Shown here: positions 1-10,536 of the stretch, piece after piece
How the letters are laid out: each line of letters starts with the position of its first letter
Numbering within the stretch: position 1 is the first letter of the stretch
NCBI GenBank assembly: GCA_021234155.1
Contig: JAJEKV010000032.1
Coordinates: 4,285,835-4,349,834, forward strand
From: Isoetes taiwanensis
Lineage: Eukaryota; Streptophyta; Lycopodiopsida; Isoetales; Isoetaceae
Direction of reading: 5' to 3'
DNA: 64,000 nucleotides
Program-made: the position numbers and the translations under genes
The notes under the pieces: model-generated
The model's database searches: none
Seen by the model: the letters and a program-made list of their open reading frames with translations, nothing else
Told to the model about the DNA's origin: nothing

Positions 1-2110
1 TATTCTAGCCTTGAAGTTTGGAAGACCCTTATAGAAGTTTGGAAGACCCTTAGGTTTTGAGCAAACTTATTTTCACTATGAGGTATGATTTGAGCTTTAG
101 AAACAATTTAAGATGAAATCAAGTGCTACAGAGGTACCCATCTTTTCTTCATTCCATTCATCTTATATCCACCTTTTTATATCCCAAGAGCCTTCAAAAA
201 CCTTTCTTGCACCATTTTTTCCACTTTTGAGACCTTTCTTTCACCATTTTTTCCACTTTTGAGACCTTTTCTCATCATTCCACTACCCATTTTTTATTGG
301 TCCTACCTTCATTTGAGAATTGCCCCCTAATGATCTTGAAAACCTTCAAAGGAAAGAAAACTCTATTTTCACCCTCATTTCATCTTCCTAAACCCTATTA
401 TAGCCTATTTACACCTTTTCCCCATTTTTTTCCCATGATTTTTTCACCATCCCCAAGTTGCAGTATTCATTGACCATGGGTCAAAAGGGACCAAAATTCA
501 AATGTTTCAGTTTGACTTAAAATCTCTCTAGATGGAAAGCTTGGCAAAAAAGAGCTAATTTGGTCTTTTAAAATTTGAAAAAAACCCTTGGGAAGGCCTT
601 CAAATTTGGATTCTTGGGATGCGTGCCATAAAAATAAAAAACCTATTCTAGCCTATCTACCCTATCTATTTCTACATCATTCCACATCACCCCCATTTTC
701 ATTCTCATTTCCCGGGGCAGGTGGGGGCGGAACACTGGTGGTTATCCCCTCTAGCGCGGGCACATAAAGTTATTAGCTGGGTCAACATTATTCCTTATAT
801 ACAGGAGCCTCCAGAACCATTTTAGCCTGTGGGATATATAGCATTCAAGATTTTTTCGATGAACCCTAAAAAATAGGGGAGACTGCTAAATCTGGCCAAT
901 TCGTGCCTAAATTTGATTGAATCCCGCCAGTTTTCACCCAAAATTATCTCCTGAGCCTTTTCCGAGACCTTGGGGATCCTCTGTGGCACTTGATCCGATA
1001 GAAATTGCTCAAATTTGGCCTTAAATCACTCGGCCGAGCTAGCTTTTGGGAAGAATAATTCTTAAGCCAGCAATACAGATCAAATCAGCACGTCCCCTCA
1101 GGGATAGACCTCTGTGATCTTGGCGCATTCGATTTTTTTGATATTACCTTGTTCTGCTCTGCTCAAATTGTGCTCTATTCTGCTCGAAACTGAAGATCTA
1201 CCCTGGCGTGACTTGTTCGACATCAAAACGCTTCAACTGCAACTCAAATAATTACTTCATTTTGCTTCATTGGTAGCTTGAGGCTTTCTAGAAGCTCAGA
1301 CTGCCCTGGAGTTTGCTCTTAAACATCATTATTTGGGTAATACCTGTTGATACTATTGGACTTTTCTGCATTATCTTGCTGTAATATATATTCTTTGCCT
1401 GGAAAACTATTGTCATCATTATTCATTTATCTTGTATAATCTTGCATTGTTTGTTAAAGTTAAAAAACTAAAATACAAAGCCAAAATATTTACTCCAAAT
1501 TATATCCCATTCAGATAGTTGTATTTCATCCTCATAAGGATCCTAGGAGCCCATACATCCAAAGAAAACATATAAAAAGATTTTTTCTTCATAACTGTTA
1601 CAGAGTTTGCCTTTTCTTGAAGCTTTGGCTATTCTCAGAAAAACTAAAACATCTTTTTGCTATTTAGACCCTATGCACGTGATCTAGGGACTATTCTGAA
1701 GTTGCCTGCACAGATCCCAACCCAAAATTCCCCATCAAACTCCATCTGCAAATTTGTCTCTCTGTTTTGGCACTGGCCAACTTTTTGACCTGACTTTGAC
1801 CCCGGTTTTCTTGACCTTGCTTTACCCAAATCAAGCCAAATTTTCACCAAGAGTTTCCTCTGCTTGTTGACCATCTATATCATCAATCAGATCTCAAAAA
1901 TCTCAAAAGGTGTGTCTGCTAGGTCAGCTTTTGCTCTGACAGTTTTTTCAGTTTCAGGGACTCTAGTGATTTTGAAAAAACCAGCATTCCAAAATGACTT
2001 TTCTTGCTTCATATGTTAAGGATTGATCACCCTAAGTGATCTGGAGGTTCTAACCACTTTGTTTAAGCTTCCTTTGAGGTTAGACTAAAATTCCAGGTTT
2101 TAGGCTAACA
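1..2110 (+). repeat. 5' LTR (partial) of the Ty3 element
   Basis: Direct repeat of 8473-10536, ending in GGCTAACA. It differs from the 3' copy by scattered substitutions, by two small tandem duplications (about 21 bp near 17-58 and 32 bp at 201-264) and by dissimilar GC-rich patches near 712-770 and 1070-1115. TATA-like tracts occur near 796 and 834. Short open frames inside the LTR occur in both copies and look fortuitous. Confidence 0.92.
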
Positions 2111-2113
2111 TTT

Positions 2114-2133
2114 TGGAGGTTCTACCGAGATTT
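2114..2133 (+). other. Primer-binding site, tRNA-Gln type
   Basis: Three bases after the 5' LTR the sequence TGGAGGTTCTACCGAGATTT begins with the TGG that pairs with a tRNA CCA end. From memory it is complementary to the 3' end of plant tRNA-Gln apart from one position. This would prime minus-strand DNA synthesis. The tRNA assignment is from recall; the location is clear. Confidence 0.75.
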
Positions 2134-2144
2134 TCACCTGGAAG

Positions 2145-3401
2145 TTGAACTCCATGGCACCAAGAAAGCTTGCTGAGCCTGCTGAGCCTGCTGAACCACC
2201 TGAGGTAACAGGTCAACCAGATTTGGTAGGGGTAAGCATGAAAGTGGCTACCATATCCACAACAAATGTTGCAAATGTTTCTACTTTGCCTATTCCTCCA
2301 CAAGCTCCTTATCATTTTGAACTTACTATACCTGTTTCCCCACCTTGTTATGATTCTTCCATGAATGCTAACCATTTCTTTAAGACTTTTGAAGAATATT
2401 ATGAGGAGCATGGAAAGAAGAAAGGTACCAGGTTTGCTGAGTTTGCCAAATGCATGAAAGGTGATGAGGCCAGGTCCTGGTTGGATTTTGAACTGTCAAT
2501 AGGTACTAAGTGGGATGAATTGGAACAAAGATTTCTGTCAAGGTTTGGTAAGATTACTTCATCCCAGGATCTTGTTTTTGAGCTCAATTCCTTTTCTATT
2601 AAATCTGGTGAAAGTGTGAAACAGTATGTGGAAAGATTTAACTCTTATCTGCTGGTGTGTAATAGGAACCATGTTTCCCACCCAACCTTGCATCTGGTTG
2701 CTTCCTTTGTCAGAGGTTTGATGTCCAGGCCTAAGATCTATAGGAAGTTATTAAAACTTCAAAAGTTTGGCGAGCTAGATTCTATCCATAAGACATTTGT
2801 AAAGGCTGTAGATTTGGTAGAAATGCTAAGCTATTTGCCTGATGAAGAAGCTAGGGATCCATTCTACCCTCCTCATCATGATACTGAACAGGAGTTACAT
2901 TATGCTAATGTTGTCCCTGTGTATGCAGTTCAGAAGGAAAAGAAGAAGCCAAAAGCTGAAGAGTCAGACCCTCAGGTTTCAGAAATGAAATCTGAGATAA
3001 GTAAGGTATCTGAAGCTCTTCTAGAAGTTACCAAACAACTCATGGAGTTAAAAAATAGTAACAATGCTCTTTCTTCTAGCTCTACCATACCTGAATGCAC
3101 AAACTGTGGTAAGCCCTATCATAGGGCTGAAAATTGCTTTGCAAGATCTTGTCCTAAATGCCACAAAAGGGGTCATTTTGGTAGAGAATGTCCTGTTTGT
3201 TCTTTTTGTAAAGAGATAGGTCATGAGGAGAAGTTCTGCAGTGTCAAGAATTACCTTGCAAAGCAAGAAAAAGGCAAACAAGTGTCAAATGTTAGTTTTA
3301 TTGAGACCTGTGCAGAAGAGCAAGAAGAACAAGATGTCATGGTTGTGCAAACACGTGCTAGGCTCCATTCAGGTACCTCTGCAAGTTCTGTTAACTCCTA
3401 A
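2145..3401 (+). CDS. gag: Ty3 Gag (capsid and nucleocapsid)
   Basis: Open frame of 418 codons starting shortly after the primer site. Residues about 60-240 resemble the plant retrotransposon gag domain, with W/F-rich helical segments and a QYVERFN stretch. Near residues 321-375 there are three zinc knuckles in tandem, each exactly C-x2-C-x4-H-x4-C (they start CTNC, CPKC and CSFC). These bind RNA in the virus-like particle. A lysine/glutamate-rich linker precedes them. The stop at 3399-3401 lies inside the pol open frame, which is in a different phase (+1 relative to gag). Full-length and apparently intact. Confidence 0.92.
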   Translation: MNSMAPRKLAEPAEPAEPPEVTGQPDLVGVSMKVATISTTNVANVSTLPIPPQAPYHFELTIPVSPPCYDSSMNANHFFKTFEEYYEEHGKKKGTRFAEFAKCMKGDEARSWLDFELSIGTKWDELEQRFLSRFGKITSSQDLVFELNSFSIKSGESVKQYVERFNSYLLVCNRNHVSHPTLHLVASFVRGLMSRPKIYRKLLKLQKFGELDSIHKTFVKAVDLVEMLSYLPDEEARDPFYPPHHDTEQELHYANVVPVYAVQKEKKKPKAEESDPQVSEMKSEISKVSEALLEVTKQLMELKNSNNALSSSSTIPECTNCGKPYHRAENCFARSCPKCHKRGHFGRECPVCSFCKEIGHEEKFCSVKNYLAKQEKGKQVSNVSFIETCAEEQEEQDVMVVQTRARLHSGTSASSVNS

Positions 3402-6400
3402 GGTAACATTCCAGCCAAGTCCCCAGAATATAGCTCCTCCCCCTGCTCAAAGGTATAAACAGAAAGATTCTGAGCTTGATGAATTTGAATTGCTTATGAA
3501 AAACTCCAAGGTTACTGTAGACTTACTAACTCTATTGAGGATTGCACCATCATACAGGGAAACGTTTATCAAGAATACCCAAAATGTTGAAGAAATTGCT
3601 GCAGAGACTTGCAACAATATTTCTGTAGCCTTACCTGAGCACACTGAAGATCCAGGTGCTTTTACTTGTAGTGCTACTATAGGTACTGCCCATTTAGATA
3701 AGGTCTTGCTGGATGGAGGTTCTTCTCTAAATGTCATGCCTTATCATGTTATGAAAACATTGAATCTCAAGGTAGAAGACAATACCTCTATTGTTCTAAA
3801 ATCCTTTTCCAATGCTAAGGTAGTACCAAAAGGAGTGGTGAGGAATGTGTTTGTTAATACAGGAGGAATCATTGTTTTAGCTACATTTGTGCTTGTTGAT
3901 TTTGAGAATGTTAACCATGCTAACATCTATGATTTATTATTGGGAAGAAGGTGGATGAAAACAGTAGATGCTAGGCCTATATGGTCTGAAGGCCTTTGCA
4001 CTATTTCAAATGGAGCAACTTCTATTAAATTGGTAAACAAAACTGACCCCTCTGCTAATATTAGATTCATAGATATGGATATATTGCAGGAAGAAGAGTT
4101 AGAAGTTTACAGCTTAGGTTTAGATGTTGATATGAGTGAAGAAGCTATCAACTTTGCTCAAGTAGAGTTCTCTGATCCAAAGGAAAACAAGGCCTACCTT
4201 TGGTTTGATGGAGGTATGTCTAAGAAATTAGGGATTGCTTCTTCTGCTGCTATTCTAAAGGATGCAGATCTCAAGCTGATGACTAAGATAGGGAGAATTC
4301 ATCCTAATATTTCTTCTAATGCAGCAGAGTATAGGGCCCTCATTGCAGGCATACAGGAAGCAAGGTTCATGAATATTTCTTATATTGTTATCTATGGAGA
4401 CTCACAACTCGTTTGCAAGCAGATTTTGGGAGAATACCAAACAAAGCATCAAGATATGCAGGATCTGAACACACAAGCTCGAGAACTGCTAACCTTTTTT
4501 GGTCATTGGGAGATTTATCATATTCCAAGGTCCAAAAACTTTGAGGCTGATTCTTTGTGCAGGAAGACACTCTTAGAGCATCTCTCTGAGGGAGCTATCA
4601 AGGAAGATGTCCTAGATGAAGATGAACTCTCTCAATTTCATCCTATCTTGACCATCAACCTAGTACAAGAGGAATCACACAAAGAGCTTGAAGTGCATAA
4701 GGGAGGTATGTCCAGGACTTTGCAAATGGGAGATCTATATGATGAGCATTGCAAAGGTAAAATGATTAAGTACTTTGAAGATTGGGTGGATGTTTTTGCA
4801 TGGGAATATTCAGAATTGAAAGGGGTTGATAGGAGCATTTGTGAGTTTGAGATAAAAGTTCGTGAAGATACTAAGCCTGTTATGCAGAGATTGAGAAGAA
4901 TTAATTCCTCACTTTTAGATCTTATCAAGCAGGAATTATTCAAAATGCAGGAGTCAGGTTTGATAGTTGACATTGTGAACCCTTCTTGGGTTTCTTGTAT
5001 TGTTCCAGTTCTAAAAAAGAATGGTTCTCTAAGAATATGTGTGGATTATAGAGATCTAAATAAAGCTACTGTTAAAGATTGTTACCCTTTGCCTTTTTTG
5101 GAAGAAATCCTTTATGCAGTGGCTGGCAAGTCTATGTACTCATTTTTGGATGGTTTCTCTGGTTTTAATCAGATTAGCATCAAAAAGGAGGATCAGCCAA
5201 AGACATCCTTCATTACTCCATGGGGAACTTATGCAATGAAAAGGATGCCTTTTGGCCTAATGAATGCCCCTGCTACATTTCAGAGAGCTATGGATACTGT
5301 CTTTGCAAACATGACTCCTGAGCAATTTAGAGTTTATCTTGATGATTTATGCCTAGGTATTGATACAAGTGATCATATTTCAGAGCTAACAAGGATATTT
5401 ACATTGTGCAGACAGACTGGAGTTAATCTAAACCCAAAGAAGTGCATCTTTTTGGCATCCAAAGGCCAGCTTTTAGGCCATGAGGTTTCTGCTAAAGGCC
5501 TTCAAGTAGCTGAAGAGAAGATCATAGCTTTAAAAAAGCTTCAAACACCCAGGACAATTAAAGAAGTCAAGGGATTTATGGGAATGACCTCTTTCTTAAG
5601 GGTGTATGTGCCTAATTTCTCTCACCTTATCAGTCCTATCTCTAAATTGACTAGAGTAGGCCAAGTTAGTAAAAGAGAAAGTAAATATAGGCCTGTTGTT
5701 TGGACTGATGAGTGTGAAAAAGCTTTTTTGCAGATCATAAAGGCTATTTGCCATTCTACACTTTTAAAAACTCCAGACCTTTCATTACCATTTAAAGTTT
5801 ATATAACCATTACTAAAAAGGCTGCTGGAGTTGCCATTTTGCAGGATAGGCACCCCATTGCTTTTGCAAGCAAACAATGGTCTCAAACTGAAGAGAAGTA
5901 TGCTAAGGTAGAAAGGAGTGCTGCTGCTCTCATCTTTTTGATAGAGAGACAGGGACATCTTCTACAAAAATCCCAAGCCACTATCTACATGCAGCAGAAC
6001 CCCATGCCTTTTTTGTATGGTAAGAAATTAGAAAACCCCAAGCTTCATAGGTGGGCTTGTAGGCTCCAATCTTATGATTTAAAGGTAAAGGTCATTCATG
6101 TATTGAACAATCCGAGCTTATACTTACCTGCTGCCTACTTTGAACATGAGGAGGTTGTACAAGAAGAAGAAATAACTAACCTTGTTGTAAATGAGCAGGA
6201 ATTGTCAACTATACAAGCTCAAGGTTGGCAACAACCTATTAGGAGGTTCCTTCAGTATCAAGAGATACCTTCTGAATTTTCAAAAAGCCAAGCTTACAAG
6301 TTTAAGTTAAAATGTTTGACTTACTCCTTGGTTGGTGACATTTTGTGCAAGGTAAATAGGGATGGTGTACTCTTAAAATGTGTTGATGAAGATGAAGCTG

Positions 6401-6591
6401 CCTTGGTACTTGCTGAAAATCACAAAGGTGTTTGTGGTGGTCATTTTGTGCAGAACACAACCGCCAAGAAAATATTGAGGTCTGGTTACTTTTGGCCTCA
6501 TTTATTTAAAGATTGTTATGATGTTATAAAGACTTGTCATCAATGCCAGATCTTTGGCAAAAGAATATTGCATCCTGCTCCTCTTCTGTGA
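3223..6591 (+). CDS. pol: Ty3 Pol: protease, archaeal-type RNase H, reverse transcriptase, RNase H, integrase N-terminus
   Basis: 1,122-codon open frame overlapping gag by 179 bp in another phase; the true start is unknown and frameshift expression is possible. Visible domains: protease with a DGGSS active site near residue 164; an RNase H domain at about 326-450 with D329, E369, D393 and D443; reverse transcriptase at about 580-770 with YLDD (aspartates 707-708); a connection/RNase H region at about 850-950 that lacks three of the four expected acidic residues; and the integrase zinc finger H1067, H1074, C1105, C1108. The frame ends at TGA 6589-6591 before the integrase core, which continues in other phases. 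The RNase H upstream of the reverse transcriptase resembles the archaeal-type domain of Tat elements. Confidence 0.9.
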   Translation: MRRSSAVSRITLQSKKKANKCQMLVLLRPVQKSKKNKMSWLCKHVLGSIQVPLQVLLTPKVTFQPSPQNIAPPPAQRYKQKDSELDEFELLMKNSKVTVDLLTLLRIAPSYRETFIKNTQNVEEIAAETCNNISVALPEHTEDPGAFTCSATIGTAHLDKVLLDGGSSLNVMPYHVMKTLNLKVEDNTSIVLKSFSNAKVVPKGVVRNVFVNTGGIIVLATFVLVDFENVNHANIYDLLLGRRWMKTVDARPIWSEGLCTISNGATSIKLVNKTDPSANIRFIDMDILQEEELEVYSLGLDVDMSEEAINFAQVEFSDPKENKAYLWFDGGMSKKLGIASSAAILKDADLKLMTKIGRIHPNISSNAAEYRALIAGIQEARFMNISYIVIYGDSQLVCKQILGEYQTKHQDMQDLNTQARELLTFFGHWEIYHIPRSKNFEADSLCRKTLLEHLSEGAIKEDVLDEDELSQFHPILTINLVQEESHKELEVHKGGMSRTLQMGDLYDEHCKGKMIKYFEDWVDVFAWEYSELKGVDRSICEFEIKVREDTKPVMQRLRRINSSLLDLIKQELFKMQESGLIVDIVNPSWVSCIVPVLKKNGSLRICVDYRDLNKATVKDCYPLPFLEEILYAVAGKSMYSFLDGFSGFNQISIKKEDQPKTSFITPWGTYAMKRMPFGLMNAPATFQRAMDTVFANMTPEQFRVYLDDLCLGIDTSDHISELTRIFTLCRQTGVNLNPKKCIFLASKGQLLGHEVSAKGLQVAEEKIIALKKLQTPRTIKEVKGFMGMTSFLRVYVPNFSHLISPISKLTRVGQVSKRESKYRPVVWTDECEKAFLQIIKAICHSTLLKTPDLSLPFKVYITITKKAAGVAILQDRHPIAFASKQWSQTEEKYAKVERSAAALIFLIERQGHLLQKSQATIYMQQNPMPFLYGKKLENPKLHRWACRLQSYDLKVKVIHVLNNPSLYLPAAYFEHEEVVQEEEITNLVVNEQELSTIQAQGWQQPIRRFLQYQEIPSEFSKSQAYKFKLKCLTYSLVGDILCKVNRDGVLLKCVDEDEAALVLAENHKGVCGGHFVQNTTAKKILRSGYFWPHLFKDCYDVIKTCHQCQIFGKRILHPAPLL

Positions 6592-7510
6592 ATTGTCTCC
6601 CTGGTCCATTTCAAGTTTGGGGATTGGACTATGTTGGCCCTATCAATCCCCCCCATCCTCAGCCAAAGATGAATACATTGTTGTGGCTACAGATCTGTTC
6701 ACTAAGTGGTCAGAAGCAGCACCCTTAAGGAAAGCAAATGCCCATACTACTGCTAGATTTTTGCATGAGAATATTTGCTCTAGGTTTGGCATTCCCTTTA
6801 AAATTTTGACTGATAGAGGCTCTACTTTTATTAATGAGGTTATTAATTTCCTTGTTTCAAGCCTCAAGATCAAGCATGTGAAAAGCTCAGCCTATTATCC
6901 TCAAGGAAATGGCCAAGCTGAGTCTATTAACAAAGTGCTTAAGGGTATTTTGCAGAAAACAGTTTGCCAAAACCAAAGGGATTGGCACTTGAAATTATAT
7001 GATGCTCTTTGGGCTCATAGAATTACTTCTAAAGCAGCTACTAATGCCTCACCTTTCAGTTTAGTATATGGAGTAGAGGTTGTCATTCCAGTCGAGTTAG
7101 AGATACCCTCTTTAAGGATGGCACTCAAGCTTGATTTGGAGTTTTCTGAAGCCTTGAAGCACAGGTATGAAGTTCTGTTAAAATTGGATGAAGAAAGGTT
7201 GGTTGCAGAAAACTACAACTTGCTGAAGAAGGCTAAGAGTTCAGCAGCTTTCAAGGCTGCTCACAAACTACAAGATAAGTTTGCACCTATGGAATTAGTT
7301 TTGAAGTGGAATGCTGCAGATGAAGGAAAGCTTTCCAAGTTTGAAAACCCCTGGGAAGGTCCTTATCAGATTTTAGAGGAGGCTGGCTGCTCATCTTATA
7401 GATTGACAGATCTTGGTACAGGTTTAGAGTTGCCAAACCCTATTAATATTCAACACCTTAAAAGATATTGGCCTCAGTATGCCTGCTTAAGCCTATTCAC
7501 TTCTATATAG
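6592..7510 (+). pseudogene. Ty3 integrase core and C-terminus, frameshifted from pol
   Basis: The integrase core is split by two frame changes. A short stretch (about 6592-6655) containing GLDYVGP with the first catalytic aspartate is in the third phase. From about 6655 to 7510 the frame is open again and contains TDRGSTF (second Asp, codon 6811) and GQAES (Glu, codon 6919), a D-x35-E spacing. The C-terminal part ends with GPYQILE and LKRYWP motifs typical of Ty3 integrase tails. The second shift coincides with a run of seven C bases near 6650. It is either an inactivating lesion or a homopolymer error. Confidence 0.85.
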
Positions 7511-8101
7511 ACATTTGTTCTAGCTTAGAATAGGTTAGTTTATAGCTTAAACTTGAGGCTTTAAAATTTCTTTTGATTTGCATATTTCCTTTGAGGTTTA
7601 ATAGTGTTTGTTTCTGTTTAGCTGCAGGGATGTGGCCACAGGGGATAAGACTTTGATTATTACCTACTAATGAGTTCTATGTTGTCATGACAGGGCCATT
7701 TGTTAAAACATTTCATCTGTCTTTTAAACTGGCTTATTCCTCATAAGACCTTGCTTCCTCCTTGGAGTTCTAGAGTGCTATCCATATATAATTTTCCATA
7801 TCTTGCTTGGCACTCATGCTAACTTTGATTTTACTGTCATATGCTGCTTCATTCTTTTCTCTTCCATTTTCATCTGCCTATAAGTTGCCTTACATTCCAT
7901 TTCAGCCTTCTATTCTTTTATTATCATTCCCTACAATGCTCTGCACCACATTTCCACCATAGCAAAGTTCATCTCATACTCATACCACTCACTTTCATTA
8001 TTCTACATCATTCTGTCACCTGCACCAGTATCTGAAGATCCTCAGTCTAAGTTTACATCTGTTAGGCTGAGGGGAACAGCCTATTCTTTCCTTTGAGGAG
8101 A
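7511..8101 (+). other. 3' internal non-coding region of the Ty3 element with possible polypurine tract
   Basis: No protein of note. It is T-rich and ends in a short purine-rich run (TTGAGGAGA, about 8093-8101) directly before the inferred 3' LTR start at TGTTGCCC. That run is the best candidate for the plus-strand primer. An alternative LTR start at TGTTAGGC (8060) is possible but lacks a purine tract. Confidence 0.55.
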
Positions 8102-10536
8102 TGTTGCCCATTTTTGGCAACATGGACTAGCATCTATGTATCAAAACTTTTGTTTCATCTATATTTCCTCTAAGGAAAAGTTCCAGTGTGATTCCATTAG
8201 AGTTTGGAAGACATTTGACCAAGATTGGAAGGCATTGGGGATCTCCTTTTATAGCCTAATCTTTTCCTTGAGGTAAAGCACCTTTCTAGACACATTCCCA
8301 TTTGTTTAACATTTTTCCTTTGATTTGAAGACCAGGCAAAGGCTATAGCAAGTTTATCAAGGAGCCACAAGGCATTTTACCAAAGTTCAACCTTATGAAG
8401 CTTACTTGAGTTGCATTAGTAGTTTTGAAGTCACACACATGAGGATGCCATCTTGGAAGTGAAATTTGCTCTTATTCTAGCCTTGAAGTTTGGAAGACCC
8501 TTAGGTTTTGAGCAAACTTATTTTCACTATGAGGTATGATTTGAGCTTTAGAAACAATTTGAGATGAAATCAAGTGCTACAGAGGTACCCATCTTTTCTT
8601 CATTCCATTCATCTTATATCCACCTTTTTATATCCCAAGAGCCTTCAAAAACCTTTCTTTCACCATTTTTTCCACTTTTGAGACCTTTTCTCATCATTCC
8701 ACTACCCATTTTTTATTGGTCCTACCTTCATTTGAGAATTGCCCCCTAATGATCTTGAAAACCTTCAAAGGAAAGAAAACTCTATTTTCACCCTCATTTC
8801 ATCTTCCTAAACCCTATTATAGCCTATTTACACCTTTTCCCCATTTGTTTCCCATGATTTTTTCACCATCCCCAAGTTGCAGTATTCATTGACCATGGGT
8901 CAAAAGGGACCAAAATTCAAATGTTTCAGTTTGACTTAAAATCTCTCTAGATGGAAAGCTTGGCAAAAAAGAGCTAATTTGGTCTTTTAAAATTTGAAAA
9001 AAACCCTTGGGAAGGCCTTCAAATTTGGATTCTTGGGATGCGTGCCATAAAAATAAAAAACCTATTCTAGCCTATCTACCCTATCTATTTCTACATCATT
9101 CCCGTCACCCCATTTTCATTCTCATTTCCATTGGCGGCAAAGACAGTGGGGGGCTGGGGCTGGTTGTCCCCTCTGCGTGCACATAAAGTTATTATTTGGG
9201 TCAACATTATTCCTTATATCTGGGAGCCTCAGAACCATTTTAGCCTGTGGGATATATAGCATTCAAGATTTTTTCGATGAACCCTAAAAAATAGGGGAGA
9301 CTGCTAAATCCGGCCAATTCGTACCTAAATTTGATTGAATCCCGCCAATTTTCACCTGAAATTATCACCTGAGCCTTTTCCGAGACCTTGGGGATCCTCT
9401 GTGGCACTTGATCCGATAGAAATTGCTCAAATTTGGCCTTAAATCACTCGGCCGAGCTAGCTTTTGGGAAGAATAATTCTTAAGCCAAAGCAATCTGAGA
9501 TCAAATCAAGACGCCCCTCGAGAGATAGACAGACCTCTGTGATCTTGGCGCATTCGATTTTTTTGATATTACCTTGTTCTGCTCTGCTCAAATTGTGCTC
9601 TATTCTGCTCGAAACTGAAGATCTACCATAGCGTGACTTGTTCGACATCAAAACGCTTCAACTGCAACTCAAATAATTACTTCATTTTGCTTCATTGGTA
9701 GCTTGAGGCTTTCTAGAAGCTCAGACTGCCCTGGAGTTTGCTCTTAAACATCATTATTTGGGTAATACCTATTGATACTATTGGACTTTTCTGCATTATC
9801 TTGCTATAATATATATTCTTTGCCTGGAAAACTATTGTCATCATTATTCATTTATCTTGTATAATCTTGCATTGTTTGTTAAAGTTAAAAAACTAAAATA
9901 CAAAGCCAAAATATTTACTCCAAGTTATATCCCATTCAGATAGTTGTATTTCATCCTCATAAGGATCCTAGGAGCCCATACATCCAAGGAAAACATATAA
10001 AAAGATTTTTTCTTCATAATTGTTACAGAGTTTGCCTTTTCTTGAAGCTTTGGCTATTCTCAGAAAAACTAAAACATCTTTTTGCTATTTAGACCCTATG
10101 CACGTGATCTAGGGACTATTCTGAAGTTGCCTGCACAGATCCCAACCCAAAATTCTCCATCAAACTCCATCTACAAATTTTGTCTCTCTGTTTTGGCACT
10201 GGCCAACTTTTTGACCTGACTTTGACCCCGGTTTTCTTGACCTTCCTTTACCCAAATCAAGCCAAATTTTCACCAAGAGTTTCGTCTGCTTGTTGACCAT
10301 CTATATCATCAATCAGATCTCAAAAATCTCAAAAGATGTGTCTGCTAGGTCAGCTTTTGCTCTGACGGTTTTTTCAGTTTCAAGGACTCTAGTGATTTTG
10401 AAAAAACCAGCATTCCAAAATGACTTTTCTTGCTTCATATGTTAAGGATTGATCACCCTAAGTGATCTGGAGGTTCTAACCACTTTGTTTAAGCTTCCTT
10501 TGAGGTTAGACTAAAATTCCAGGTTTTAGGCTAACA
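8102..10536 (+). repeat. 3' LTR of the Ty3 element
   Basis: About 2,435 bp. The part 8473-10536 repeats 1-2110. The end GGCTAACA is fixed by the point where similarity with the 5' copy stops (10536). The start at 8102 is inferred from the TG, the short terminal inverted match (TGTTGCC against TGTTAGCC) and the purine tract before it. The target-site duplication (GGTTG expected) cannot be tested because the left flank is outside the window. Confidence 0.82.

Larger units (their letters stand above)
1..10536 (+). mobile_element. Ty3/gypsy LTR retrotransposon, Tat/Athila-like, 5' end cut off by window
   Basis: Positions 1-2110 repeat almost unchanged at 8473-10536, and the two copies flank gag and pol genes in plus orientation, so this is an LTR retrotransposon. 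The inferred LTR starts TGTTGCC (8102) and ends GGCTAACA (10536), so about 370 bp of the 5' LTR lie left of the window. Internal order is primer site, gag, protease, extra RNase H, reverse transcriptase, degenerate RNase H, integrase. Long LTRs (about 2.4 kb) and the extra RNase H fit the plant Tat/Athila branch. No chromodomain is evident. High LTR similarity implies a fairly recent insertion, but the integrase is frameshifted. The insertion truncates a minus-strand reading frame at 10537. Confidence 0.93.

Noticed and set aside
8564-8749. Small open frame MKSSATEVPIF within the LTR
   Set aside because: Occurs in LTR sequence only, without domain or conservation beyond LTR identity.
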